Source: Saprospiraceae bacterium (GTDB taxonomy: Bacteria > Bacteroidota > Bacteroidia > Chitinophagales > Saprospiraceae). Taken from it: a stretch of DNA of 64,000 nucleotides. Numbering within the stretch: position 1 is the first letter of the stretch; each line of letters begins with the position of its first letter. A model generated the notes under the pieces. The model saw only the letters and a program-made list of their open reading frames with translations. It was not told where the DNA came from and searched no databases. Shown here in pieces: positions 18,052 through 26,643 of this stretch. The DNA is taken from positions 1 through 64,000 of the forward strand of contig JADLHT010000015.1 of NCBI GenBank assembly GCA_020848695.1, given 5' to 3'. Both the position numbers and the translations under genes were made by a program.

Positions 18052-19317
18052 CTAAGACTTGTAAGCCTGAAATTCTTTTCGAATAAATTCATTCAATTCT
18101 TGGACTGTCTCAAACTGTTCAAAAAGTTCTTTGAATTTATTATGTCTTTGACTTGCCGGTATCACATAATCTAAGACTTCTTTACGGCTAATTTTATTTT
18201 TTGATAAGATGATTAGTCTTTCTACGACATTTCTTAACTCTCGAATATTCCCTGTCCAATTATAATTCTGCAATTCCTCTAAGGCTGAATCTTCAAATTT
18301 TTTAACCGGGACACCGTACTCATAACATATATGCTCCGCAAAATGCTCTACGAGAATGGGAACATCTTCAATTCTTTCATTAAGAGAAGGAACTTCAATA
18401 ATAATAACTGCCAACCGATGATAAAGATCTTCTCTAAATTTTCCTTTGGCAATTTCCTCTCTTAAATCTTTATTTGTTGCTGCGACAATTCTTACATCAA
18501 CCGGAATTTCTTTATCTCCACCAACACGAGTTATTCGATTTTCCTGAAGGGCACGCAATACTTTAGCTTGTGCTGACAAACTCATATCTCCTATTTCATC
18601 AAGAAATAAGGTTCCTCCATTGGCCAGCTCAAACTTTCCCAGTCTTTGTTTGATAGCTGAAGTAAAAGATCCTTTCTCATGACCAAATAATTCACTCTCA
18701 ATCAATTCTGAGGGTATTGCTGCACAATTCACTTCTATGATTGGACCATTATTCCGATTGCTTTTTTCATGTACCCAACGCGCAACCAATTCTTTTCCTG
18801 TCCCATTCTGACCGGTAACCAATATTCTTGCATCAGTAGGGGCAACCAACTCAATGGTCTGTCTTACCTTCGCAATTGTTGCAGATTCCCCAACGATTTC
18901 CTGAACCTTTGTTTTTGAAACCTTCTTTTGTAATATTTTTTTCTCAGAAATCAGAGAGGATTTATCAATTGCATTTCTAAGTGTAATAAGTAGCCTGTTT
19001 AGATCAGGTGGCTTGGAAATAAAGTCATAAGCACCTTTTTTGACAGCTTCTACCGCTGTGTCAATTGTAGCATGTCCGCTAATCATAATAATCGGTACAT
19101 CAGAAGCCATTTGTTGAACTTTCTCAAGAGCCTCCATTCCGTCCATTTTAGGCATCTTAATATCCAATATGATTGCATCATACTGATTCTGTTTTAATTT
19201 AACCAGACAGTCCAGACCATCACTGGCTTCATCGACAGCATATTTTTCTAATTCCAGGATGCCTCGAAGCGCCCGTCTTATACTCTGCTCATCATCAACA
19301 ATTAAAATCTTAGCCAT
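18052..19317 (-). CDS. NtrC-type response regulator (REC-AAA+) lacking the HTH domain
   Basis: Residues 1-120 are a receiver domain with acid pocket Asp8/Asp9, phosphoacceptor Asp52 (LDIKMP) and Lys102. Residues ~138-375 are a sigma-54-interaction AAA+ domain with Walker A GQNGTGKE at 169-176, Walker B GTLFLDEIGD at 235-244 and the arginine-finger region FREDLYHRL. The sigma-54 contact loop reads GSFTSA (216-221) instead of GAFTGA, keeping the key Thr. After the AAA+ lid only ~46 residues remain and no Fis-type HTH is visible. The three frames past the stop also show no lost HTH. It may act from solution or through a partner, or its activator role may be altered. No histidine kinase gene is adjacent. 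Confidence 0.9.
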   Translation of the reverse strand: MAKILIVDDEQSIRRALRGILELEKYAVDEASDGLDCLVKLKQNQYDAIILDIKMPKMDGMEALEKVQQMASDVPIIMISGHATIDTAVEAVKKGAYDFISKPPDLNRLLITLRNAIDKSSLISEKKILQKKVSKTKVQEIVGESATIAKVRQTIELVAPTDARILVTGQNGTGKELVARWVHEKSNRNNGPIIEVNCAAIPSELIESELFGHEKGSFTSAIKQRLGKFELANGGTLFLDEIGDMSLSAQAKVLRALQENRITRVGGDKEIPVDVRIVAATNKDLREEIAKGKFREDLYHRLAVIIIEVPSLNERIEDVPILVEHFAEHICYEYGVPVKKFEDSALEELQNYNWTGNIRELRNVVERLIILSKNKISRKEVLDYVIPASQRHNKFKELFEQFETVQELNEFIRKEFQAYKS

Positions 19318-19348
19318 CCCGTTTTTCTGTCGTATAAGGAATAAGCCT

Positions 19349-19356
19349 CAAAGATA
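19349..19356 (-). promoter_or_regulatory. Candidate -7 box TATCTTTG for the NtrC-type gene
   Basis: The minus strand carries TATCTTTG, an exact TAnnTTTG, 31 bases before the ATG at 19317. A TTTG is present further upstream but at 23 rather than 19 bases, so the match is partial. Confidence 0.4.
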
Positions 19357-19396
19357 AACATATGATTAATATATAATTACAAATTATAATTATTTT

Positions 19397-20578
19397 TTAT
19401 ACGATAGGATCAATTGTCATAGCCAAATAAGCCATAAATCCTGCCCCAAAATGTATACTATCCTCATTTACAACAAATTGTGATGTATGTACATTAGTAG
19501 ATTTTCCTGTACCTAAGCGATAGAACAAGGCTGGAATCTTCTGACTATAATAAGCAAAATCTTCTGAAGTCATTCTCGGATCCATTTTAACAACGGATTC
19601 GGAACCTGCATAATGTGCTGCTAAGTTTGAAAATTGAGCTGTCAGATTACTGTCATTAATCAGACAGGGATATCCTTTAACAATTTCTATACTGGCACTT
19701 GCACTGTATTTATCTGAGATTACTCCGGCAATTCTTAGTAAGCTTTCATGTATCTCGTTTCTAAAACCTTCATCCATACATCTAAAAGTTCCTTCAGCAT
19801 TTACCTCGTCAGGAATAATATTAGTTGCTCCGCCTAAACTATTGATCTTTCCAATACTTAATACCAGCTTATTACCCAAAGATACCTTAGTCTTATAGAG
19901 CTCATTGACACAATGTATCAAGTCTGAAATAATTATTATAGGATTATTGGCAAGATTGGGCATAGCAGCATGCCCACCTTTCCCAATGACTTTGATATAA
20001 AGTTCATCACAGGATGCCATCGCTTTGTTCTCACAAAAACCTAGTGTTCCTACAGGCATGTTAGGTTGAACGTGTTGTCCAATGATGCAATCCGGTTTAG
20101 GATTATCAAGAACATTCTCTGCAATAAGCATGCTCGCACCGCCAGGAAGTTTCTCTTCGCCAGGCTGAAAAATAAATTTTATGCTACCTTCCCATAGATC
20201 CTTGTTGGCATTCAGTAATTTTAAAGCACCCAACAGACAGGTAGTATGCACATCATGACCACATGCATGCATGATTCCTGGATGGGCTGAACGAAATTCC
20301 AGGTCATTATCTTCTTGAATGGGTAATGCATCAATATCTGCGCGCAGTGCAATTATCCTTTTATCCGGATTTGTCGATTGAATGACTCCTACTATTCCAG
20401 TATTTGCCCAACCTGCAGTATAATCGATGTTCATCTTAGTCAATTCAGATTGAATAAACAATGATGTATTTTTTTCTATAAATGAAAGTTCGGGATATTG
20501 ATGTAATCTTCTGCGAATGGAAATAAGTTCGTCTTTTAGTAAATTACTTTGATTCAATATTTTGCTAATATCAACCAT
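19397..20578 (-). CDS. M20-family amidohydrolase (N-acyl amino acid / hippurate hydrolase type)
   Basis: A 393-residue M20D peptidase-fold enzyme. Metal ligands are seen in RADIDALPI, ACGHDVHTTCLLG and FQPGEEKLPGGASM, with the dimerisation-domain GGHAAMPN and a late MTSEDFAYY ligand. Members hydrolyse N-acyl amino acids, amino-acid conjugates or N-acetyl-diaminopimelate; the substrate cannot be fixed here. There is no signal peptide, so it is cytoplasmic. Its start codon overlaps the stop of the GT2 gene in a TAATG arrangement, so the two are translationally coupled. Confidence 0.9.
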   Translation of the reverse strand: MVDISKILNQSNLLKDELISIRRRLHQYPELSFIEKNTSLFIQSELTKMNIDYTAGWANTGIVGVIQSTNPDKRIIALRADIDALPIQEDNDLEFRSAHPGIMHACGHDVHTTCLLGALKLLNANKDLWEGSIKFIFQPGEEKLPGGASMLIAENVLDNPKPDCIIGQHVQPNMPVGTLGFCENKAMASCDELYIKVIGKGGHAAMPNLANNPIIIISDLIHCVNELYKTKVSLGNKLVLSIGKINSLGGATNIIPDEVNAEGTFRCMDEGFRNEIHESLLRIAGVISDKYSASASIEIVKGYPCLINDSNLTAQFSNLAAHYAGSESVVKMDPRMTSEDFAYYSQKIPALFYRLGTGKSTNVHTSQFVVNEDSIHFGAGFMAYLAMTIDPIV

Positions 20579-22485
20579 TAATTTCCTAATTTTTCAAAAT
20601 CTCTAATACAAACATCCAAATCCATCCAGATCGAATAATTCCTGCAATAATTAGCAAGCTGTTCTTTAACATACCAATCTTGCAAGGGTTCAAGCTGAAC
20701 ATCCGATACTTGCAGCACGCTTTTTTTCAATGGCTGATGTAACGAAAAATGCTCAACATCAAATCCAACCCAAGTTTTTAGACCAACCATAACATCAAAA
20801 ATATTAACAAAGAACTTTCGTTTTTTATTTTGAATAAAAATGATAATCCAACAAAAAGTTAAAAGAAACAAACTGAAACACAAATCAAAAAATCTTTTTT
20901 GCCTATTGTATTTCTCTTGATTTAAATGATAATTAGCATATACGCTAACTAATTGACCGGAACTTGTTTTGTCAGAGCTACCAATTATGCTCATGCCGCT
21001 TGGATTTAATATTCTAAACCTAGCTGTATCAGGAATGTTAGAAACTAAATTTGTCAGATCAGAATCCGAATAAAAACTTGGGCATACGATAATTTCAGAA
21101 GGAATATAATAATCAATAATAGATTTATCAAACTTTTTATCGTCAACACGTATTAGTTTATCCTTATTGTCTTCTTGTTCATTCTTAGTCATTCCCATTA
21201 ATTCAACGACTTGTTTAAATTCTTTTTGATTTCCAAAAATTAATGTCCTATTAAATTTTTCTATTAAATAACTTGATTTAAAAAGTTTTCTTACTATAAT
21301 TCTTGATCCCAATAAATATATTAATACAAATAAGAATGTTAATCCTAAGACTACTCTGGACGATCGTAAAGTATCCGGTATAACTGCATAAATTGCTAAA
21401 TTAAAAAATAATCCTATTATGCTTGCAATTACCAAGTCTTGAGTCCTATATTGTTTATCATAAACACCAAATAAATAAAAACTGCTTATCCAAACCAGTC
21501 CGTATTGAAATGCATTCAGCCAAATAGTCTCCCGATGAAAATAATAAGGATTATTATAAAAGCAATTCGCCCAGAGGTATTTTGACAGATAAACACCAAC
21601 AATTAAAAAAAATGAATCAACAATTAATATAGAACTACGCTTAAAAAGATCTTTAATAAAACTAATAACTCCTTTAAACAAAATAGCAATTTTCAGCAGC
21701 ATCAACAATGAAGCATTCTTTTGATGTTTTTGGTTAAAAATCAGCATAGCTGAATAAAAACTATACCAATAGTTAATACTGGATTTTTTAGTACTTTCTC
21801 CCTTGAAATGAATGATTTGAGCTTCAGATAAATACATTAGTTTATACCCGGCTTGCTTAATCCGGACTGACAAATCAATATCTTCGCCATACATAAAGAA
21901 TTTTTCATCAAAACCATTCAAATCATTAAGCAAGTCTTTTCTTGTAAAGATAAATGCTCCGGAAAGCACATCAACCTCATTATTTACTTCATAAGACAAA
22001 TGACCTAGGTAATAGGTATTAAATAATTTTGAATATGGAAATATTTTATATAACCCACTCATTTTACAAAACGATACCCAGGCTGTTGGAAATCCTCTCT
22101 TAGATTCAGGAAGTATTCTTCCGCCACCATCCAACATCTTAATCCCAAGTGCACCTACATCATGATGAGATTTCAGATAATTCAAACATGTTTTTAAACA
22201 CTCTTCATGAACGATGGTATCCGGATTAAGAATCAATACAAATTCAGATTTTGCTTGTTGAATTCCAATATTATTGGCTTTAGAAAAACCAAGATTCTCT
22301 TTATTTTCAATAAGAATTACCTCCTTGAAGTTTGTCTTGACCATCTCACAACTATTATCTACGGAATAATTGTCCACGATTATAATTTCACCATTAATCG
22401 ATTCCATGGCCTTCTGCACACTTACAATCGCCTGTTCTAAGAAATGTGATACGTTGTAACTTACAATAATGACTGATAGATCCAT
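20578..22485 (-). CDS. GT2 glycosyltransferase fused to a degenerate polyprenyl-glycosylphosphotransferase-like membrane module
   Basis: Residues 1-~235 are a GT-A family 2 glycosyltransferase (VIIVSYNVSHFLEQAI, IVDNYSVDNS, LNPDT, GEDIDLSVRIKQAGY), rhamnosyltransferase-like. Residues ~275-400 hold about five membrane segments, followed by a Rossmann-like part (NRTLIFGNQKEFKQV) like the CoA-binding-3 domain of WbaP/WcaJ enzymes. Near residue 535, QKRFFDLCFSLFLL mimics the membrane hairpin that starts the sugar-transferase domain. The catalytic loop is missing: the sequence jumps to NIFDVMVGLKTWVGF, which looks like the conserved NVIKGDMSLVGPRP end. The second module is thus probably non-catalytic, perhaps for membrane anchoring. 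It follows recR by 5 bases. Confidence 0.8.
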   Translation of the reverse strand: MDLSVIIVSYNVSHFLEQAIVSVQKAMESINGEIIIVDNYSVDNSCEMVKTNFKEVILIENKENLGFSKANNIGIQQAKSEFVLILNPDTIVHEECLKTCLNYLKSHHDVGALGIKMLDGGGRILPESKRGFPTAWVSFCKMSGLYKIFPYSKLFNTYYLGHLSYEVNNEVDVLSGAFIFTRKDLLNDLNGFDEKFFMYGEDIDLSVRIKQAGYKLMYLSEAQIIHFKGESTKKSSINYWYSFYSAMLIFNQKHQKNASLLMLLKIAILFKGVISFIKDLFKRSSILIVDSFFLIVGVYLSKYLWANCFYNNPYYFHRETIWLNAFQYGLVWISSFYLFGVYDKQYRTQDLVIASIIGLFFNLAIYAVIPDTLRSSRVVLGLTFLFVLIYLLGSRIIVRKLFKSSYLIEKFNRTLIFGNQKEFKQVVELMGMTKNEQEDNKDKLIRVDDKKFDKSIIDYYIPSEIIVCPSFYSDSDLTNLVSNIPDTARFRILNPSGMSIIGSSDKTSSGQLVSVYANYHLNQEKYNRQKRFFDLCFSLFLLTFCWIIIFIQNKKRKFFVNIFDVMVGLKTWVGFDVEHFSLHQPLKKSVLQVSDVQLEPLQDWYVKEQLANYCRNYSIWMDLDVCIRDFEKLGN

Positions 22486-22490
22486 AAATC

Positions 22491-23105
22491 TTAGGCTCTA
22501 TGTCTTTGATAAGGAATTCTCTCTGAGATTGATCTTCCCAAGGTGAACTCATCAGCATACTCCAATTCAGAACCAAAGGAAATTCCTCTGGCAATCAAAC
22601 TAATTTTAACCGGTAATGACTCAACTTGTCTGTTAATGTAATAAACCGTTGTATCGCCTTCTATGCTAGGTCTTATTGCCATAATTAGCTCCTGGATTTC
22701 AGACGATTTAATTCTTTCCACAAGAACATCAATATTCAGACGATCCGGGCCTATACCGTCTAACGGGGAAATCAATCCATTCAGAATATGGTATCTTCCA
22801 CGAAATTGCTGAGTATCTTCAATGGCCATTAAATCTCGAATGCTCTCGACAACACAAATTATAGACCGATCTCTGGATGGATTTGAACAAATCTCACAGA
22901 TATCAAAATCCGAATATGAAAAACATTCCTTACAGATTTTTAACTCTTCGGTCATTCTGCTTATAGAGTCCACTATTTTCTTAGATTTTTGATGTGGATT
23001 CTGTGCCAGATAAAGTACAATTCTTAAAGCTGATTTTTTTCCAATACCCGGAAGTCCTGAAAAACTGTCAACAACTTGTTCAAGAATTTTGGAAGGGTAC
23101 TTCAT
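22491..23105 (-). CDS. recR: Recombination mediator protein RecR
   Basis: RecR acts with RecO and RecF to load RecA at gapped DNA. Visible are the N-terminal helix-hairpin-helix (FSGLPGIGKKSALRI), a four-Cys zinc finger (CKECFSYSDFDICEIC at ~58-73) and the Toprim region (ICVVESIRDLMAIE, LNGLISPLDGIGP, IMAIRPSIEGDTT). Length 204 is standard. It sits between the enoyl-CoA hydratase (3-base gap) and GT2 (5-base gap) genes in a compact minus-strand run. recF is elsewhere in the window at 55.0-56.1 kb. Confidence 0.96.
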   Translation of the reverse strand: MKYPSKILEQVVDSFSGLPGIGKKSALRIVLYLAQNPHQKSKKIVDSISRMTEELKICKECFSYSDFDICEICSNPSRDRSIICVVESIRDLMAIEDTQQFRGRYHILNGLISPLDGIGPDRLNIDVLVERIKSSEIQELIMAIRPSIEGDTTVYYINRQVESLPVKISLIARGISFGSELEYADEFTLGRSISERIPYQRHRA

Positions 23106-23108
23106 GGT

Positions 23109-23861
23109 TTAGGATTTAAAAGATGCGATTTTGTTTTTTGCAAACTCATTTAATACCAGGCGTCCTGATATTTTAGCCCTCTCATGAAGTAATTGTGGCC
23201 AATGATCTGTGTTTTCCCAAAATATTTGTTTTAATTCTGCAAGTGCTTCAATATGGTAACTGAGTAACTTAGTTTTAAATAGTTCTATATACTGGTCTAA
23301 TAATTCTTGGGTTTCAAAAACCTCTTGGTACAATCCTTTCTCTTTTGCCCAATAAGCGGTGCGCCATTCTTCAGGGGTTAATGCCAATTGTGAAAATGCA
23401 GATAATCCAATCTTACGTTCAACTGCTGGCCCGATAACAAAAGGCCCGATTCCTACTGCTAGTTCACTGAGTCTGATAGTAGCATGTTGACTTGCAAGTG
23501 CTATATCACAAGCAGATACTAATCCAACACCCCCACCAACAGCTTTTCCATGTATTCGACCTATTACAATCTTCTTCGCAGAGCGAATCGAAAGAATAAC
23601 TTTTGCAAATCCTGAAAAAAATGACAATCCCGATTCTTCATCCTTAATTGAAGACAATTCATCAAAGCTTGCCCCTGCACAAAAAGCTTTTTCTCCACCA
23701 CTACGCAACAATATAATTTTTGTCGAATCTGTTTGATCAGCGATAATAATATTTTGTGCAATGCTTTCTAAAATATCAGAGGGTAAAGAATTACTTTTAT
23801 CTGTGTAAAACTCGACAATACTAAGCTCACCAATATTTAATAATTTAACATATTGATTCAT
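23109..23861 (-). CDS. Enoyl-CoA hydratase/isomerase-family protein
   Basis: A crotonase-fold protein of 250 residues. The first oxyanion-hole region is AFCAGASFDEL near residues 60-70 and the second is GRIHGKAVGGGVGLVSACDIALAS near 100-123. Both anchoring sequences are recognisable, so acyl-CoA binding is likely; the exact reaction is open. I place the start at 23861, where ATGA overlaps the upstream stop codon. An ATG nine codons earlier would lie inside the previous gene. Pairing with a PaaY-like gamma-carbonic anhydrase hints at a phenylacetate or other acyl-CoA pathway, but no other such genes are here. Confidence 0.88.
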   Translation of the reverse strand: MNQYVKLLNIGELSIVEFYTDKSNSLPSDILESIAQNIIIADQTDSTKIILLRSGGEKAFCAGASFDELSSIKDEESGLSFFSGFAKVILSIRSAKKIVIGRIHGKAVGGGVGLVSACDIALASQHATIRLSELAVGIGPFVIGPAVERKIGLSAFSQLALTPEEWRTAYWAKEKGLYQEVFETQELLDQYIELFKTKLLSYHIEALAELKQIFWENTDHWPQLLHERAKISGRLVLNEFAKNKIASFKS

Positions 23862-24460
23862 TTCAAATCTTTTTGATTTCTTTTCCAACTAGCATAATTC
23901 TGGTTAGGAGTTTTTCTATTCATTACCATTTCTCGTAATGGCATTACCTCTTCTAAGTGTTCATGACATTCTCTTGAAAGTTGCATGTACAATTCTGTTC
24001 CCTTTGTCTTCCAATCGATCATTTCATCTAATACTTCGCGGATCTTCTTTGCTGGATTTCCGACAATTAAGCTTCTGTCTTCAAATACGGATCCTTCTTT
24101 AATGAAGCTCAAAGCACCAACAATGCACTCTTTACCAATTATTACATCATCCATAACGACACTGTTCATACCAATTAAACAATTTTCTCCAATTTCACAA
24201 CCGTGAATAATAGCCCCGTGCCCAACATGAACATTGCGCCTTAAATGAACCGTGATACCCGGAAACATATGAATCAGGCAATGCTCCTGAATATTACAAC
24301 CCTCTTCAATTATGATTTCCCCAAAATCACCTCTTAATACTGCAAATGGACCAACGTAAACATTTTTTCCAATCGAAACACACCCAGTTACACAGGCTAA
24401 AGGGTGAACAAAAGCGGTTGAATCAATAACCGGAATAAATTCTTTAAAACGATATATCAT
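23858..24460 (-). CDS. Gamma-carbonic-anhydrase-like / PaaY-type hexapeptide-repeat protein
   Basis: A left-handed beta-helix protein of 200 residues. Hexapeptide repeats start near residue 20 (HPLACVTGCVSIGKNVYVGPFAVLRGDFGEI) and contain the metal-ligand histidines of gamma-class carbonic anhydrases (HCLIHMFPG, HVGHGAIIHGCEIG). PaaY relatives hydrolyse stalled CoA thioesters in phenylacetate breakdown; others are carbonic anhydrases or have no known activity. The start at 24460 (MIYRFKEF) is supported by a -7 box just upstream that covers the alternative ATG at 24481. It is first in a long minus-strand run. Confidence 0.88.
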   Translation of the reverse strand: MIYRFKEFIPVIDSTAFVHPLACVTGCVSIGKNVYVGPFAVLRGDFGEIIIEEGCNIQEHCLIHMFPGITVHLRRNVHVGHGAIIHGCEIGENCLIGMNSVVMDDVIIGKECIVGALSFIKEGSVFEDRSLIVGNPAKKIREVLDEMIDWKTKGTELYMQLSRECHEHLEEVMPLREMVMNRKTPNQNYASWKRNQKDLK

Positions 24461-24469
24461 CTTACAGCA

Positions 24470-24477
24470 CAAATGTA
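24470..24477 (-). promoter_or_regulatory. -7 box TACATTTG before the gamma-carbonic-anhydrase-like gene
   Basis: Minus strand TACATTTG is an exact TAnnTTTG match ending 9 bases before the ATG at 24460. It helps choose that start. The -33 position is not conserved. Confidence 0.45.
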
Positions 24478-24589
24478 GCAAGAAAATGCATTTTCCTTAT
24501 TGATTTCCAAACTCGCACAAAAATAACTACCACCTCGTGATTCAAACAATATCAAACTCTGAATGTTAAGTTTAAACATAATTTTTCCA

Positions 24590-25246
24590 ATGATTTACTT
24601 TACAAAAGAATATTTAAACTTTTTTACTGAACTAGAGATTAACAATAACCGAGAATGGTTTGAAAGCAAGAAGGAGAAATATAAAATTGATGTTGAAAAA
24701 CCGTTTCATCTTTTTATTGATACCCTTTTAGACTCAATAAAAAAAATAGATTCGCGATATAATCTAAGCGCAAAAGAATGCGTATTTAGAATTTACAGAG
24801 ATGTTCGATTCAGCAAGGATAAAACTCCTTACAAAATAAGAATGTCTGCCCTTTTGGCTCCTGGAGGTCGTAAAGATTTTATTAATCCTGGTCTATACAT
24901 TGAACTTGGCGCAGATGAAATAAAAATATTCTCAGGACTTTATGAAATTGAAAAAGAACAGCTCAATAGGTTGCGATTAAAAATATCAAAAAATTTAAAT
25001 CTATTTAAAAGTCTTATAAACGAAAAAGAATTTATAAAAAAATACAAAGAAATCTTAGGAGAAAAAGCAAAAAGGATTGATCCAAAACTTCAACAATATG
25101 CTGAAAAAGAACCTTTAATTTTAAACAAACAATTTTATTTCTGTTGCTCTCAAAAATCAACAATAGCTCTGAAACCCGGACTGGATAATTGGGTATTAGA
25201 ATGTTACAATTCAGCAAAAAAAGTAAATGACTTTTTAATCGATTAA
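24590..25246 (+). CDS. DUF2461 (TIGR02453) family protein
   Basis: The family signature is clear: FFTELEINNNREWFESKKEKY at the start, FRIYRDVRFSKDKTPYKIRMSA in the middle, GLYIELGADEIKIFSGLYEIEKEQLNRLR after it. DUF2461 has no experimentally assigned function that I know of. I chose the ATG at 24590 (MIYFTKEYLNFF), because the extra nine residues from 24563 are not part of the family start. Single plus-strand gene; it ends 19 bases from the convergent YihY gene. Confidence 0.87.
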   Translation: MIYFTKEYLNFFTELEINNNREWFESKKEKYKIDVEKPFHLFIDTLLDSIKKIDSRYNLSAKECVFRIYRDVRFSKDKTPYKIRMSALLAPGGRKDFINPGLYIELGADEIKIFSGLYEIEKEQLNRLRLKISKNLNLFKSLINEKEFIKKYKEILGEKAKRIDPKLQQYAEKEPLILNKQFYFCCSQKSTIALKPGLDNWVLECYNSAKKVNDFLID

Positions 25247-25265
25247 TTTCAACAATCGTTTTTCT

Positions 25266-26240
25266 CTAAGTGTTTTCCTCATAGCTGTCCTTATCAACAA
25301 TCTCCATCAGGTCACGATTGACTATAATAGCAGCATTCAACTCAAATCCAAGCAATATTATTAAAACATTCAAACGAATCCAAATTAAAGTAATTATAAG
25401 CGCTGAAATTGTGCCATAAACCTTATGGTAAGTTGAGAAATTATCTACGAAATATCCAAACAGAATTGAAGAAAGAATTGAGGCAATTGTTGCAAAAATG
25501 GTTCCGGGAGAATAGTTTTTCATAGGCTTTTTTAAAGCCGGACCGATCCGATAAATAATATCAACAGTAAGATAAAACAAAATAAATAAAATAACATACT
25601 TCAAAGCCCCAATCAAAAATACAGACATTGCACTTAACTTCACAATAGCAAACAACCAACTTATAAATTTATTCCCTACAATGATTACAACAATTGACAA
25701 AATAAGTAACACACCAAATAATACTGTTAAAATAAATGCAACACTATGACTTTCAATAAAAGTTCTTTTTCTAAAACTGGTTCGATACGTCTTATCAAAT
25801 CCTCTCATCATGGTCAACATACCATTAGATGCAAAAAAAATCGCTAATAAAAATCCAATAGAGAGAATACTTCCTTTAGCTTTTGGCCTTAATCCAGCTA
25901 CAATATTCTTCCATAGATAATCCTGAGTCTGATTAGGCAAGATCGAATTCAAAGAATTTTCCATTTCAGAAATAAAATCCCAATTCTTAGGCAGATAAGC
26001 AGAAAGCGTAAATAAGAATATTAAGGAAGGGAATAATGCTAAAAAAAAACTAAAGGACATGGCCCCTGCCCTAGTATTTATATCATTTCGTTTGAGTTCT
26101 TTTACAATAAAACTGAAGGTTGAAAACAAACTTACTCCCTGAAATCCAGGCAGCGTTGTATTCTTTGCAAACTGAATTAGTTGCTTAAGTATCGGTAAAT
26201 CGAGAATCCAAAGTACAAAATTTTCAAATTTCTTTTTCAA
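25266..26240 (-). CDS. YihY/BrkB-family inner-membrane protein
   Basis: About six membrane segments, with the family motifs RAGAMSFSFFLALFPSLIFLFT near residue 56-77, ILSIGFLLAIFFASNGMLTMMRGFD near 123-147, and the late ILSSILFGYFVDNFSTYHKVYGTISALIITLIWI block. Once misnamed ribonuclease BN; the function (transport or envelope) is unsettled. Its start overlaps the 3' end of the thioesterase gene by 17 bases, so it belongs to an operon with the thioesterase and arcA. Confidence 0.9.
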   Translation of the reverse strand: MKKKFENFVLWILDLPILKQLIQFAKNTTLPGFQGVSLFSTFSFIVKELKRNDINTRAGAMSFSFFLALFPSLIFLFTLSAYLPKNWDFISEMENSLNSILPNQTQDYLWKNIVAGLRPKAKGSILSIGFLLAIFFASNGMLTMMRGFDKTYRTSFRKRTFIESHSVAFILTVLFGVLLILSIVVIIVGNKFISWLFAIVKLSAMSVFLIGALKYVILFILFYLTVDIIYRIGPALKKPMKNYSPGTIFATIASILSSILFGYFVDNFSTYHKVYGTISALIITLIWIRLNVLIILLGFELNAAIIVNRDLMEIVDKDSYEENT

Positions 26241-26643
26241 AATATGGTAACAAATTATTAAGTAGAATAGTCGGTGCTTTTACTCTTTGTTTTTTAGCAA
26301 TATCCACAAAACACAAAAATACCTGAGCTGAATTTATCCATTTTTGATTTTCATTATAAATTTTAGTATCAAATCGGATTGTCATTTCAGGCATCTTATC
26401 AATACTTGTTTCCAAAGTTAATAATTCATCATAGAAAGCTGGTCGAAGATATTTTACATTCATGGACATTACAGGCATAAAAATACCATGCTCTTCTTCC
26501 ATTTTTTTATATGACAAGCCCAGGTCGCGCAATGCTTCTACCCTTCCAACCTCGTAGTAGAATGCATACTGCCCATAATACACATAGGCCATCTGATCAG
26601 TCTCACCATATCTTACTCGTATCTGGGTCTTGTGACAATACAT
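26224..26643 (-). CDS. Acyl-CoA thioesterase, 4HBT/YbgC type
   Basis: A single hot-dog domain of 139 residues. The YbgC-type start VRYGETDQMAYVYYGQYAFYYEVGRVEALRDLG carries the catalytic Asp in the ETDQM motif. VKYLRPAFYDELL and FCFVDIAKKQRVK-like strands follow (here LCFVDIAKKQRVKAP). It hydrolyses acyl-CoA thioesters, and relatives associate with Tol-Pal in other phyla. The stop of arcA and this ATG overlap as TAATG, implying coupling. Confidence 0.9.
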   Translation of the reverse strand: MYCHKTQIRVRYGETDQMAYVYYGQYAFYYEVGRVEALRDLGLSYKKMEEEHGIFMPVMSMNVKYLRPAFYDELLTLETSIDKMPEMTIRFDTKIYNENQKWINSAQVFLCFVDIAKKQRVKAPTILLNNLLPYFEKEI

